Assembly: GCA_905221605.1 (NCBI GenBank)
Contig: CAJNDS010000313.1
Span: forward strand, 281,478 to 311,477
DNA from: Symbiodinium natans
Taxonomy: Eukaryota > Sar > Dinophyceae > Suessiales > Symbiodiniaceae
Direction of reading: 5' to 3'
DNA: 30,000 bases
Below, one piece after another: positions 7,394 through 15,667 of this stretch; position 1 is the first letter of the stretch; every line of letters starts with the position of its first letter. Under the pieces are notes generated by a model. The model was not told the DNA's origin. It made no database searches and worked only from the letters and a program-made list of their open reading frames with translations. The position numbers were made by a program, and so were the translations under genes.

Positions 7394-7714
7394 ATGAAAT
7401 CTCATTTACAATCATATCCTTGTCCTTTGATCATAAATCATTTTTGGAATATTGGTTTTTTATTAGGAATTACTATTTTATTACAAATTATTACAGGAAT
7501 CTTCTTAGGTTTACATTATACATCAGATATTAATTCAGCATATTTTTCTCTTTTCTTTTTAATTAGAGAAATATATTATGGATGGTGTTTACGTTATCTT
7601 CATTCTAATGGTGTATCATTTGTCTTTCTTTTAATATTTCTTCATCTTGGAAGAGCTATATCTTATGCTTCATATTTTTGTAATCCAAATACTTGGTTTT
7701 CTGGAATTATTTGA
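7394..7714 (+). pseudogene. cob: Mitochondrial cytochrome b, N-terminal part (nuclear copy)
   Basis: ATG 7394 opens MKSHLQSYPCPLIINHFWNI, followed by a hydrophobic helix, then RYLHSNGVSFVFLLIFLHLG and a terminal NPNTWFSGII before TGA 7712-7714. The two histidines in the second segment are 14 residues apart, the spacing of the first haem-ligand pair in cytochrome b. About 106 residues of a protein usually near 370 long are present, so the middle third and the C-terminus are missing here. The frame has no internal stop. AT content is far above that of the flanks. Upstream in-frame codons from 7367 are probably not part of cob. The other end of the gene lies 1.4 kb away on the opposite strand. 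Confidence 0.9.
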
Positions 7715-7735
7715 ACGCGCTTAGATCAGCCCTCG

Positions 7736-7948
7736 AACCCCAAACCCTGGACCCTAAACCCTAAGCCCCAAACCCAAGCCCCAAACCCTAAACCAAGCCC
7801 CAAACCCCAAGCCCCAAACCCTAAACCCTAAACCCCATACCCCGAGCCCTCAAACCTAGACCCTGCACCCTAAACCCTGAACCCTAAACCCTAAACCCTA
7901 AACCCTAAACCCTAAACCCTAAACCCTAAACCCTAAACCCTAAACCCT
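7736..7948 (-). repeat. CCCTAAA array, degenerate then perfect
   Basis: First half dominated by CCCCAAA and CCAAGCC variants; from about 7870 near-perfect units. Confidence 0.95.
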
Positions 7949-7950
7949 GA

Positions 7951-8022
7951 ACCGCCGAGGCGCCTTGGGCTCAGAGCCGCCGAGGCGAGTGGCTGCGAGC
8001 TTCAATCCGCAAAGCCAAAAAC
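7951..8022 (+). CDS. Coding-like island, possible exon
   Basis: Twenty-four codons read TAEAPWAQSRRGEWLRASIR then KAKN before the TTTAGGG array. Basic, Trp-containing, protein-like. The exit AACG|GTTTAGGG would be a canonical GT donor. Family not recognised. Confidence 0.33.
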
Positions 8023-8189
8023 GGTTTAGGGTTTAGGGTTTAGGGTTTAGGGTTTAGGGTTTAGGGTTTAGGGTTTAGGGTTTAGGGTTTAGGGTTAACC
8101 CCAAACCCAAGACTCGCAGCCCGAAAACCCTAACGCCGAAGCCCCAAGCATCCCTAAACCCCAAACCTTGAAACCCTAAACCCTAAACC
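8023..8189. repeat. TTTAGGG array meeting a CCCTAAA-type block
   Basis: About ten perfect TTTAGGG units (8023-8094) turn directly into AACCCCAAACCC at about 8094, then a weak C block to 8189. A direct G-to-C junction like that at 810-823, slightly eroded. Confidence 0.9.
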
Positions 8190-8239
8190 CTAGGAAGGGT
8201 GCACTGCTCAGGGCTCAAGGGTCTCAGGCTTGAGGGTTG

Positions 8240-8318
8240 GAGGGTCGAGGGTTTAGGGTTTAGGGCTTAAGATTTAGGGTTTAGGGTTTAGGATTTAGGG
8301 TTTAGGGTTTAGGGTTTA
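8240..8318 (+). repeat. TTTAGGG array
   Basis: Units with TTTAGGA and TTAAGAT drift. The following 8319-8490 is a unique spacer with no gene seen. Confidence 0.9.
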
Positions 8319-8514
8319 AGACACTTTGAGAACATGACCTCAAAGATTTTGAAACACCGACGTGGCCAGTTTTCTAAGCCATGTCACGCGGCCCGCCCCT
8401 CTTTGCGTAGACCAATAAAAACGGCCGGTATCGCAACAGGGATCCAGAACAGGAGACTGCAGGACGTATACAGCTTCGGGTCGCTACTCTCAACCCTCAA
8501 CCCTCAACCCTAGG

Positions 8515-8592
8515 GTTTTCCGGTGCCAGGCGAACGCGGTCCTGAGGGAGGCCCACCGGCAGCTGCGCAGCAACGCCGATGCCCGGAGCGGC
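8515..8592 (+). CDS. Coding-like island, strong GC3, possible exon
   Basis: Open frame to TAG 8593. From TTC 8518, 24 of 25 codons end in G or C, and the peptide FRCQANAVLREAHRQLRSNA has a helical, charged pattern, so this is among the best coding candidates. GCCAG|GCG at about 8528/8529 is a possible acceptor, and GAGCG|GCTAG a possible GC donor. Family not recognised. Confidence 0.45.
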
Positions 8593-8599
8593 TAGAATA

Positions 8600-8671
8600 G
8601 GGTTAGGGTTTAGGGTTTAGGGTTTGGGGCTTTAGGGTTTAGGGTTTGGGGTTTAGGGTTTAGGGTTTAGG
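8600..8671 (+). repeat. TTTAGGG array
   Basis: Near-perfect units with GGGGCTTTAGGG and GGTTTGGGG variants. Confidence 0.93.
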
Positions 8672-8808
8672 GTGATAGCTATCATCAGGTCGAAAAACCA
8701 GTCCGGGCCCGGAACATGTCGATTCAGAAGCCGAAGCGCTTCTTTTCGAAGCTGCCAAAGCATGCGGCATCGGTTGAACAAGACAAATGGGGCCTTGCGT
8801 TTAGGGTT
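8671..8808 (+). CDS. Coding-like island, 46 open codons
   Basis: Open between TAG 8668 and TAG 8809. From 8686 the peptide includes QVEKPVRARNMSIQKPKRFF and ends near QDKWGLA. Lys/Arg-rich with a normal amino-acid mix. TCATCAG|GTC (8688/8689) resembles an acceptor, and GCCTTGC|GTTTAGGG a GT donor. Flanked by TTTAGGG on both sides rather than by opposite arrays. Family not recognised. Confidence 0.38.
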
Positions 8809-8929
8809 TAGGGTTTAGCTTGGGGACGGGCTTATGAGCACGGGTTTGGGTTCAATCAAAGGTAGTGGTGATGGATACCCCCCCCCCCTCAGAACAAATT
8901 TCAGCCCGATTTCGTTATGTTGCCCTACT

Positions 8930-9397
8930 CCCAACCCAAAACCCAAGACCCAAGACCCCTAAACCCCAAACTCTACCCTCAATCTTAAACCCCTAAACCC
9001 TAAACCCTAAACCCTAAACCCCAAACCCCTAAACCCTCCTTGCAACCCAAGTTAGACTTCCCCAAGGATCCTGGGAGTCGAGAGCTTGCGCTTCTTGGAT
9101 GTTCGGGTGCCTGATGTTTGCCTCACTTCAGACACTCCTTGGGGATGAGGGTTTAGGGGTTGGGGGCCCCTCAACCCTAAACCCTACTCTCCCTAAACCC
9201 TAAACCCTAAGCCCTACTCTCCCTAAACCCTAAACCCTAAACCCTAAACCCTAAACCCTAAACCCTAAACCCTAAGCCCTAAACCCTAAACCCTAAACCC
9301 TAAACCCTAAACCCTAAACCCTAAGCCCTAAGCCCTAAACCCTAAACCCTAAACACTAAACCCTAAGCCCCAAGCCCCAAGCCCTAAGCCCTAAACC
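8930..9397 (-). repeat. CCCTAAA arrays with a short unique interruption
   Basis: A degenerate C block (8930-9037), a unique segment, a short G/C junction at about 9147-9170, then a long near-perfect C array (9169-9397). The motif CCCTACTCTCC occurs twice (about 9179 and 9211), each followed by CCCTAAA units. Confidence 0.93.
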
Positions 9398-9416
9398 GGG
9401 TCTCTCATGATGTTAA

Positions 9417-9524
9417 GGCAGGATGGGGCGTGCGGGCCTCTTGGGGCCCCTGCAGTTTGCTGAGGCCCTTTGTGGTGACTTCCGGTGGCTTGGCGACGTT
9501 AGACGGGCTGAGGGTTCTAGGGTT
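9417..9524 (+). CDS. Coding-like island with ATG
   Basis: Open between TAA 9414 and TAG 9525. From ATG 9423 the peptide reads MGRAGLLGPLQFAEALCGDF then RWLGDVRRAE before turning into repeat. Good mixed composition with hydrophobic spacing of a helix. Left neighbour is a CCCTAAA array, right neighbour a TTTAGGG block. Family not recognised. Confidence 0.38.
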
Positions 9525-9605
9525 TAGGGTTTAGGGTTTCGGGTTTCCAGTTTAGGGTTTCGGGTTCGGGTTTCGGGCTTAGGGTTTCGGGTTTAGGGTT
9601 TAAAC
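9518..9605 (+). repeat. Degenerate TTTAGGG block
   Basis: Includes several GTTTCGGG units. Confidence 0.9.
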
Positions 9606-9617
9606 GGTTTGGGGTAC

Positions 9618-9764
9618 CCCAAGAAAGCTGTCCGTGATTGCCGTGAGCTCCCCAAAATTTCCGCTCCGAGGGCTTCGGGTCGGATTGGGCCGGTAGGCCC
9701 CATGCTTAGGGCACCCTGTGTCCCCCCCGAGCAGTCTGGATTTCTGGCAGGGTTCCCTAAACCC
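9618..9764 (+). CDS. Coding-like island, 49 open codons
   Basis: The frame reads PKKAVRDCRELPKISAPRAS and continues through GRIGPVGPMLRAPC before entering the CCCTAAA array. Basic start, then Pro/Gly-rich. Order here is G block, island, C block, the reverse of the usual module. Family not recognised. Confidence 0.3.
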
Positions 9765-10150
9765 TAAACCCTAAACCCTAAACCCTAAACCCTAAACCCT
9801 AAACCCTAAACCCTAAACCCTAAACCCTAAACCCTAAACCCTAAACCCTAAACCATAAACCATAAACACTAAACCCTAAACCCTAAACCCTAAACCCTAA
9901 ACCCTAAACCCTAAACCCTAAACCCTAAACCCTAAACCCTAAACCCTAAACCCTAAACCCTAAACCCTAAACCCTAAACCCTAAACCCTACCCCCTAAAC
10001 CCTAAACCCTAAACCCTAAACCCTAAACCCTAACCCCTAAACCCTAAACCCTAAACCCTAAACCCTAAACCCTAAACCCTAAACCCTAAACCCTAAACCC
10101 TAAACCCTAAACCCTAAACCCTAAACCCTAAACCCTACACCCCAAACCCG
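9755..10150 (-). repeat. Longest CCCTAAA array in the window
   Basis: About 55 units over nearly 400 bp with only a handful of changes (CCATAAA twice, CCCTACC, CCCTAACC). Its homogeneity suggests recent expansion or addition. Confidence 0.98.
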
Positions 10151-10182
10151 AAACCATAAACCCCCAAGGCCTGAGCCCTAAA

Positions 10183-10335
10183 ACCAAAGTCTCCGCCAAC
10201 TGCCAGTTGCCTCGGAGAAATCGTGGCGCGTGCTCCCAGTTGCGGGTTAAGGTTAGGGCTCAGGGTTTCGCGTGTAGGCGAAGCACCCATGCCTGTTGCG
10301 CTCCGGCAGGACTTAGGCTCAGGGTTCAGGGCTTC
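10183..10335 (+). CDS. Coding-like island, 51 open codons
   Basis: The open frame includes KVSANCQLPRRNRGACSQLR and later CRRSTHACCAPAGLRLR, ending at TAG 10336. Arg/Cys-rich composition is a poor match to ordinary proteins, and part of the frame is repeat-like, so chance is likely. Confidence 0.2.
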
Positions 10336-10427
10336 TAGAGCAGTTGGCTTATTTGATGCCCTGAAGCCCTGAACCCAAAGCCATGTAAGCCCTAAACCCC
10401 GGAACCCTCAACCCTCAACCCTGAACC

Positions 10428-10625
10428 CTGAGGGCTTTAAGGGCTTTAAGGGCTTTCAGGGCTTCAAGGGCTTTAAGGGCTTCAAGGGCTTTAAGGGCTT
10501 TAAGGGCTTTAAAAGGGCTTTAAAGGGCTTTAAAGGGCTTCAAAGGGCTTTAAGGGCTCTACGGGTTTTTCAGGGTTTCAAGGGCTTGAAGGGCTTTAAA
10601 GGGCTTCAAGGGCTTGAAGGGTTGG
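10428..10625. repeat. AGGGCTTTA minisatellite
   Basis: About 20 copies of a 9-10 bp unit AGGGCTTTA(A), with AGGGCTTCA variants. The unit can be derived from TTTAGGG by insertion of C. It is preceded by a short CCCTCAACCC block. Confidence 0.92.
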
Positions 10626-10640
10626 GGTACCCGGGGAGTG

Positions 10641-10697
10641 ATGGGCGCCCCCAAGGCCCTCCAGAGCCACTGGAAGCCCATGGTCCCAGACTCGCGG
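10641..10697 (+). CDS. Short coding-like island
   Basis: ATG 10641 opens MGAPKALQSHWKPMVPDSR and then runs into a TTTAGG array. CGCG|GTTTAGG could be a donor. Nineteen codons only. Confidence 0.25.
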
Positions 10698-10900
10698 TTT
10701 AGGTTTAGGGTGTTTAGGGTCTAGGGTTTAGGGTTTCGAGTTTAGGGTTTAGGGTGTTTAGGGTTTTAGTTTAGGGTTTAGGGTTTAGGTTTAGGGGCTT
10801 AAGAGTTCGGGGTGCAGGGTTAGTGTTTAGGCGTTTAAGGGTTTAAGTGTGTAAGGGTCTTGGGACTTTAATTCTTTCGGGTTTGCGGTTTAGGGCTTGG
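10696..10900 (+). repeat. Degenerate TTTAGGG block
   Basis: Irregular spacing (GTTTAGGGTGTTTAGG, TTTAAGGG) over 200 bp. Confidence 0.85.
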
Positions 10901-10935
10901 GGCTCTGAGAACCTCAAGCTCCCCAACACCGTGAA

Positions 10936-11033
10936 ACTAAACCCTAAACCCTGAACCCTGAACCCTGAACCCTAAACCCTAAACCGCCCTAGCCCTAAAC
11001 CCTACACCCTAAACCCCAAACCCAAAAGCCCCT
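10936..11033 (-). repeat. CCCTAAA array
   Basis: Short block with CCCTGAA and CCCCAAA variants. Confidence 0.9.
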
Positions 11034-11441
11034 AAACTGCTAAGCCAAGCGCCGTCGCTTGGCCCTCGAAGATGCTCTGGAGGTTCGTGGGTGTCAAATT
11101 CCCTTTCTGGTATCTGCAAGACACCGCCTGACACAGGTACCACCGACCAAGTTTCGCAAAGGCCTGGGCAAGGGCTGAAGCAGGCCCAATCCCAAGGCCA
11201 AAACAGATCGGGACCAGGACGCAGAAGACGAGCTAATGATGGAGATGAGGAAACCGTGCGCGGTGTCCTGAAGACACTGGTCAAAACGGCACTCCGACAC
11301 GAGCAGCAACTCACGATCCTCGAAGCCTATCGGAGCTTTGTATTCTTCCTGGACACCACCAGCCACGGCATCGTTACCATGCTCAGGCCAGCACGACCTG
11401 GAATCAAAAGTACGAGGAAGGCACGGTCTCCACCTCTCTGA
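11013..11441 (+). CDS. Longest + strand coding-like island, dinoflagellate-type fragment
   Basis: Open for 142 codons between TAA 11010 and TGA 11439-11441. There is no internal ATG near the front (a GTG lies at 11091), so it is an exon or fragment rather than a whole gene. The middle is low complexity (Gln/Arg/Gly), followed by GPGRRRRANDGDEETVRGVL and then LVKTALRHEQQLTILEAYRS and FVFFLDTTSHGIVTML. From memory, a basic segment followed by L.LRHE..L..L and F..FL is seen in many uncharacterised dinoflagellate proteins that may derive from retroelements; I cannot verify this here. Two minus-strand frames overlap (11009-11314 and 11094-11366) but look less protein-like. Confidence 0.5.
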   Translation, partial: TPNPKAPKLLSQAPSLGPRRCSGGSWVSNSLSGICKTPPDTGTTDQVSQRPGQGLKQAQSQGQNRSGPGRRRRANDGDEETVRGVLKTLVKTALRHEQQLTILEAYRSFVFFLDTTSHGIVTMLRPARPGIKSTRKARSPPL

Positions 11442-11565
11442 AGCCCTAAACCCTAAACCCTAAACACCCCAAACCCTAAACCCCAAACCCCAGACCAAAA
11501 AAAACCCTAAACCCTAAACCCTAAGCCCTAAAGAGCCCAGACCCTAAACCCTCATCCCTAGAGCT
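11438..11565 (-). repeat. CCCTAAA array
   Basis: Block with an AAAAAAA slip near 11495 and CCCCAAA variants. Confidence 0.9.
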
Positions 11566-11697
11566 TGTGTATCTTCAGGGGTTTCGAGGCTCGCCTGGCT
11601 CCTGCCCTCGCGCTTTGCCGCAGATGCAGGCCCAGGGTTCAGGGTTTCGGGTGTCGGGTGTTGCCTTTTTGGGGGCTTTAGGGTTTAGGGTTTAGGG

Positions 11698-11907
11698 CAT
11701 GCTTTAGCTTTGGTTGTCAAAGCCCAAGGGAAGATCCAGACGCAGTCTTTTTTTCTTGCGAATGGTTCTCTTATCGGTGAGTTCTGGCATCACACAACGA
11801 TGCGACCGGCACACGACATGTGGAGAGATGGTCAAGTCAACCAAAGTTTCTCCGAACAGCCCAGGGTGGGAGTACCGTTTAGGGTTTGGGGCTTTTCCCC
11901 CTTATAC
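11698..11907 (+). CDS. Hypothetical frame, unrecognised
   Basis: Open frame including VVKAQGKIQTQSFFLANGSL and IGEFWHHTTMRPAHDMWRDG. Reasonable composition, no ATG at the front. Its end enters the left arm of the inverted-repeat element at about 11888. A short TTTAGGG array (11677-11698) precedes it. Confidence 0.3.
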
Positions 11908-12027
11908 TAACAAACCCTAAACCCTAAACCCTAAACCCTAAACCCTAAACCCTGATAGGGATTCTAGTACCCCTTCTTAAAATTCCGTTTAAGGACTCTT
12001 ATACTATAAGGGGGAGCATCCCAAGTT
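11888..12027. mobile_element. Inverted-repeat element, GGGATGTTCCCCC family, telomere tract inside
   Basis: Left arm 11891-11911 (TTTTCCCCCTTATACTAAC) and right arm 12001-12027 (ATACTATAAGGGGGAGCATC) are complementary. Related to 19171-19271 and 22841-22944. Six CCCTAAA units (11912-11953) sit inside, directly after the left arm. Confidence 0.65.
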
Positions 12028-12399
12028 TGGGGGTGTGAGGGGGTATGTTTGTTTTGGGGAGTTTGGGAGTCGGCCCTAATCTACTATTTCCTTAAGAACC
12101 CCAAAAGATAAAAAAAATATATACTCCTTATAATGCCCTTATAAGAGAGAATATGTTGTAAAGAACAATTTTTGGGGGTTCTTAAGCAATTATTGGTGTT
12201 CCTTTTTTTGAGGGTCCAGGGTTTAGGGTTTAGGGGTACTACCCAGGGTAGGCCCTTATCCCCTGTGTTTGCGGGCTTCGGTTCCCTCATAAGCCCCTTT
12301 AAACCCAAAAAGGGCGCCCCCTTGTCTATTCCTAGGTTACTCTTGGGGCTTGGGGGCTTAAGGTTTTGTTGATCACAGGGCTTTGGGCGCTATGTTTTG
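12028..12399. other. Unique spacer
   Basis: Contains AT-rich sequence (about 12090-12160) and a single short TTTAGGG pair near 12220. Frames on both strands (12084-12308 minus, 12172-12372 plus) overlap each other and are not convincing. Confidence 0.4.
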
Positions 12400-12605
12400 G
12401 AGTTCTAAACCCTAAGCCCTGAACCACTAAACCCTAAACCCTAAACCCTAAACCCCAAACCCCAAACCCTAAACCCTAAACCCTAAACCCTAAACCCTAA
12501 ACCCTAAACCCTAAACCCTAAACCCTAAACCCTAAACCCTAAACCCTAAACCCTAAACCCTAAACCCTAAACCCTAAACCCTAACCCCAAAACCCTAAAC
12601 CCCGA
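12400..12605 (-). repeat. CCCTAAA array
   Basis: About 28 units, near perfect in the centre. Confidence 0.97.
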
Positions 12606-12635
12606 ACTTGGAGGCGCCTCAGGCCTCAGGCTCAT

Positions 12636-12730
12636 GAGGGGTTCTAGGGTCCAGGGTTAGAGTTTAGGGTTTAGGGTTTAGGGTTTAGGGTTTAGGGTTT
12701 AGGGTTCAGGGTTTAGGGTTTAGGGTTTAT
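12636..12730 (+). repeat. TTTAGGG array
   Basis: About 12 units, ending at the inverted-repeat element at 12733. Confidence 0.95.
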
Positions 12731-12732
12731 GG

Positions 12733-12808
12733 TTGGAGGTACAATGGGTACTGAAAAGTAGGGTTGTGACTGAGAATCCTACTTATAAGTACCCAGGAAC
12801 CTTCAAGT
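12733..12808. mobile_element. Inverted-repeat element, TTGGAGGTTCATGGGTACTT family
   Basis: Left end TTGGAGGTACAATGGGTACT and right end AAGTACCCAGGAACCTTCAAG are complementary. Lies precisely between a TTTAGGG array and a CCCTAAA array, so the whole G block, element and C block form one long inverted repeat. Confidence 0.65.
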
Positions 12809-12836
12809 ATCTTACCCGCCTAATGCAACATAATGC

Positions 12837-13140
12837 AACCCTAAACCCTAAACCCTAAACCCTAAACCCTAAACCCTAAACTCTAAACCCTCAACCCTAA
12901 ACCCTAAACGCTAAACCCTAACCCTAAACCCTAAACCCGAAACCCTCAACCCTGAACCCTTTTCTTGGCTGGCACTTCAGCCTTCAACCCTAAACCCGAA
13001 ACGAAGCAGAATGGGTAATATTTGAAGCGTAAACCCTGACCCCTAAACCCTAACCCCAAACCCTAAACCCTAAACCCTAAACCCTAAACCCTAAACCCTA
13101 AGCCCTAAGCCCTAAACCCTAAACCCTAAACCCTAAACCC
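12837..13140 (-). repeat. CCCTAAA arrays
   Basis: Two blocks (12837-12960 and 13027-13140) split by about 65 bp of unique sequence. Confidence 0.95.
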
Positions 13141-13141
13141 G

Positions 13142-13273
13142 AGCAAGTTCAAGAGAACCTCTTGGAGTTTGGTGCCTGAAGTGAGAGGCGCCGGTCCCAC
13201 AAGGGCTGCCGCGTCGGAGAACCCACAGAGTCCGTGGGCCCAGGTATCTCTTGAACGGCTTCAAGTGCTTGGG
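13142..13273 (+). CDS. Coding-like island, possible exon
   Basis: Forty-four open codons, continuing a few more into the array to TAG 13283. The peptide includes SKFKRTSWSLVPEVRGAGPT and SENPQSPWAQVSLERLQVLG, with normal composition. Left CCCTAAA array, right TTTAGGG array. Family not recognised. Confidence 0.4.
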
Positions 13274-13620
13274 TTTAGGGTTTAGGGTTTAGGGTTCAGG
13301 GTTCAGGGTTCAGGGTTCAGGGTTTAGGGTTTAGGGTTTAGGGTTTAGGGTTTAGGGTTTAGGGTTTAGGGTTTAGGGTTTAGGGTTTAGGGTTTAGGGT
13401 TTAGGGTTTAGGTCTAAACCCCAAGGCCTACGCCCTAAACCCGAAGAGGGTCTCGGGGTTTTCTGTGGGTTTTGGGTTTAGAGTCCGGAGAGCCCATACA
13501 CCTTTGGGGCTTAGGGTTTAGGGTTAGGGTTCAGGCTTCAGGGTTCAGGGTTTAGGGTTTAGGGTTTAGGGTTTAGGGTTTAGGGTTTAGGGTTCAGGGT
13601 TTAGGGTTTAGGGTTTAAAG
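13270..13620 (+). repeat. TTTAGGG arrays
   Basis: A long near-perfect array (13270-13413) with a TTCAGGG cluster, a direct turn into CTAAACCCC at about 13413, a short unique stretch, then a second array (13507-13620). Confidence 0.96.
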
Positions 13621-13720
13621 TCGTCTACTTCAGAAGCATGGGCTTCCCTCAGTCGTGCGTTCGTGCTTGCCCCCAGACGTCAAGCCCGACACTTTGAGGC
13701 ACCGGTGGATTCCATGCAAA

Positions 13721-13829
13721 CCCAGAGAGCCCAATACCCCTTAAGTAAGGAATATACCGTAAACTATAAAGGGATCCGTAGTATGACTTAAGGATTATTT
13801 CTTCATTGAGGGGTATTGGGCTCTTTGGG
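13721..13829. mobile_element. Inverted-repeat element, GAGCCCAATACCCC type
   Basis: Arms 13721-13742 and 13808-13829 match in 20 of 22 positions as reverse complements (core GAGCCCAATACCCC). The internal 65 bp is AT-rich with its own short symmetry around CTTAAG. No second copy seen in the window. Confidence 0.6.
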
Positions 13830-13903
13830 AATGTATATTCAATCTATATACACACACATGCACGTAAACACATACGCATTTCATGGGGCCATACTGTATA
13901 TTG

Positions 13904-14389
13904 TCAAGAGCAGAGAGCCCGACCCCTAAACCCTAGGTTTGAGGGTTTAGGGCTTAGCGGCACAGGCCCTAAATCCTGAGCCCCCTGTCCGGAGCCCTCA
14001 ACCTGCACCCTTTGCGAAATCCAAAGAGCAGGCACCCCCGTGGCATGTTCAGCAGGAGGTAAGGCATATTTTGAGAAGTAGCCGCTGTAGCTGGAAGAAG
14101 CCGGGGGCGCACCCAAGCACCCGTAAAAAGAGGCCTTCATGTGAGGGGGTTCCGGCGGAGTGTAAGGGGCTTCCTGGTATCCGAGGTAGTTCGACATCCT
14201 CCTGGCTAACGTGGAGCAGGAGGGTGGAGATCCTTTGAGGGTTCTTGGGGGTTCCAAGGTTGAAGACCTTAGTAGTAGGGATCGTGGTTCCCAGGGTGGA
14301 GAAGGGATGCGAGCGTTTTGAAAGTGCATAAGTCCCGAGTTAAACCCTACAGACCCCTTTTTTCCTAGTATAATTACAAGGAGAGCCAC
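13904..14389 (-). CDS. Longest single frame, minus strand, uncertain
   Basis: A 161-codon frame with ATG. Its middle part, including MSNYLGYQEAPYTPPEPPHM and YSGYFSKYALPPAEH, is rich in Tyr, Pro and Ser. No family recognised. A + strand frame across about 13994-14250 is also open and equally protein-like (it contains QQEVRHILRSSRCSWKKPG), so the coding strand is undecided and both may be chance. Confidence 0.25.
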   Translation of the reverse strand: MALLVIILGKKGSVGFNSGLMHFQNARIPSPPWEPRSLLLRSSTLEPPRTLKGSPPSCSTLARRMSNYLGYQEAPYTPPEPPHMKASFYGCLGAPPASSSYSGYFSKYALPPAEHATGVPALWISQRVQVEGSGQGAQDLGPVPLSPKPSNLGFRGRALCS

Positions 14390-14526
14390 CAGCTTCGAAT
14401 CTTGAACAAGAAAAGGTCAACCTGAACCACGAAGAACCCGAAGGACCCCTGGGCACCCCCTTGCTGTGCTCTTGTCCTCATCCCAAAGCCTCAAGCTACA
14501 ACCCTGCAGGATAAATTTGAGGGCCC

Positions 14527-14630
14527 TACTTGGAGGTTCATGGGTACTTAGAAGTAGGGGTAACGATGGTTATGACCTTATTTAGGGTGCTTCTAACCCT
14601 TCTTAGAAGTACCCATGAATCTACCTTGAA
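14527..14630. mobile_element. Inverted-repeat element, TTGGAGGTTCATGGGTACTT family, type copy
   Basis: Left arm 14527-14560 carries TTGGAGGTTCATGGGTACTT and the right arm 14596-14630 carries AGAAGTACCCATGAATCTAC. The centre contains GGTTATGACCTTATTT, a block shared with the copies near 17115 and 17810. No coding capacity. Confidence 0.7.
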
Positions 14631-14633
14631 ACG

Positions 14634-14974
14634 CCCCTAAACCCTAAATTTGAACCCTAAACCTGAACCCTAAACCCTAAACCCTAACCAGGTTAGCCTT
14701 GATATCCCATAGCCCCACAAGCCCGAAACCCAGACCCCCAAACGTCCGGAATGCGGCAGCGCGCGCTGAAGACCCAGGCTGCAGCGCAGACAATCTTGAA
14801 ACCCTGAACCCTGAACCCTGAACCCTGAACCCTGAACCCGAAACCCGAAACCCGAAACCCTAAACCCTAAACCCTAGACCCTAAACCCTAAACCCTAAAC
14901 CCCAGACACTAAACCCTAAACCCTAAACCCTAAACCCTAAACCCTAAACCCTAAACCCTAAACCCTAAACCCTC
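14634..14974 (-). repeat. CCCTAAA arrays with CCCTGAA run
   Basis: Blocks at 14634-14692 and 14799-14974, the second starting with five CCCTGAA and three CCCGAAA units before turning to CCCTAAA. Confidence 0.95.
14741..14800 (+). CDS. Short coding-like island
   Basis: Frame reads NVRNAAARAEDPGCSADNLE between two CCCTAAA blocks. Twenty codons only, family not recognised. Confidence 0.22.
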
Positions 14975-14986
14975 ACCCGCTGCACC

Positions 14987-15196
14987 ATGGCCTGGTACCT
15001 GGCAGGCAGTTCCGTATGGTACAGTCCTCAGGGCTCACGGGTTTTAGGGGGTGTCGGTTTAGGGATTACGTTTTTCGGTTTAGGATTTAGGGTTTCGGGT
15101 TTGGGGGGCATCGCCACGCCCGCACAGGCTCTCGTGGACGCGCAGCACCGCGAGGACATGTTGGGCCCCCCCAAGCTTTACGGGTTTAGGGTTTAG
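14987..15196 (+). CDS. Hypothetical frame with ATG, partly repeat-derived
   Basis: ATG 14987 opens MAWYLAGSSVWYSPQGSRVL. The middle is translated TTTAGGG-like repeat; the later part ATPAQALVDAQHREDMLGPP looks more protein-like. Possibly two fragments joined by a short repeat. Confidence 0.25.
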   Translation: MAWYLAGSSVWYSPQGSRVLGGVGLGITFFGLGFRVSGLGGIATPAQALVDAQHREDMLGPPKLYGFRV

Positions 15197-15329
15197 GGTT
15201 TAGGGTTTCAGGGCTTCGGCGGAACTTGGATTTCAGGACTTCGGGTGCTGGGTCTTCCACTCCGAGGTCCAAGCGCATAGGCCCTGAGCCCTCGACCCCT
15301 CAGCCCCTTCAAACAACGCACAAACCCAA

Positions 15330-15576
15330 AACCCTAGACCCTAAACCCTAAACCCCAGACACTAAACCCTAAGCCCTAAGCCCTAAACCCTAAACCCTAA
15401 ACCTTAAACCCTAAACCCTCTTCGCCGGCCTTGCGCAAGGCCCCAGGAGGCCGGCGCGGCGGCGGCTCCCGCGGTGCAGACGGCGCAGGTTCGGGGTGGC
15501 CATGTCTGTTTAGGGTTTAGGGTTTAGGGTTTAGGGTTTAGGGTTTAGGGTTCAGGGTTCAGGGTTCAGGGTTTAG
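15330..15576. repeat. CCCTAAA block, GC-rich island, TTTAGGG block
   Basis: C block 15330-15419, an island 15421-15508 of very high GC that is open on both strands (minus: MATPNLRRLHRGSRRRAGLL), and a G block 15509-15576. The island contains CCGGCCTTGCGCAAGGCC, a local palindrome. Confidence 0.8.
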
Positions 15577-15667
15577 GTTTGGGGGTCGGGTTGCAGAGTT
15601 TTGATCTGAGATGGGTGGAGTGTAGGGGTTTAGGTTTAGGGTCAAGGCTTGGATGTCCGTCGGTGCT

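Noticed and set aside
7345-7533. 62-codon + frame over the cob fragment
   Set aside because: Shadow frame of the cytochrome b fragment at 7394-7714.
5683-7714. Contig being true mitochondrial DNA
   Set aside because: Only the two AT-rich fragments look mitochondrial; telomere arrays and GC-rich islands surround them.
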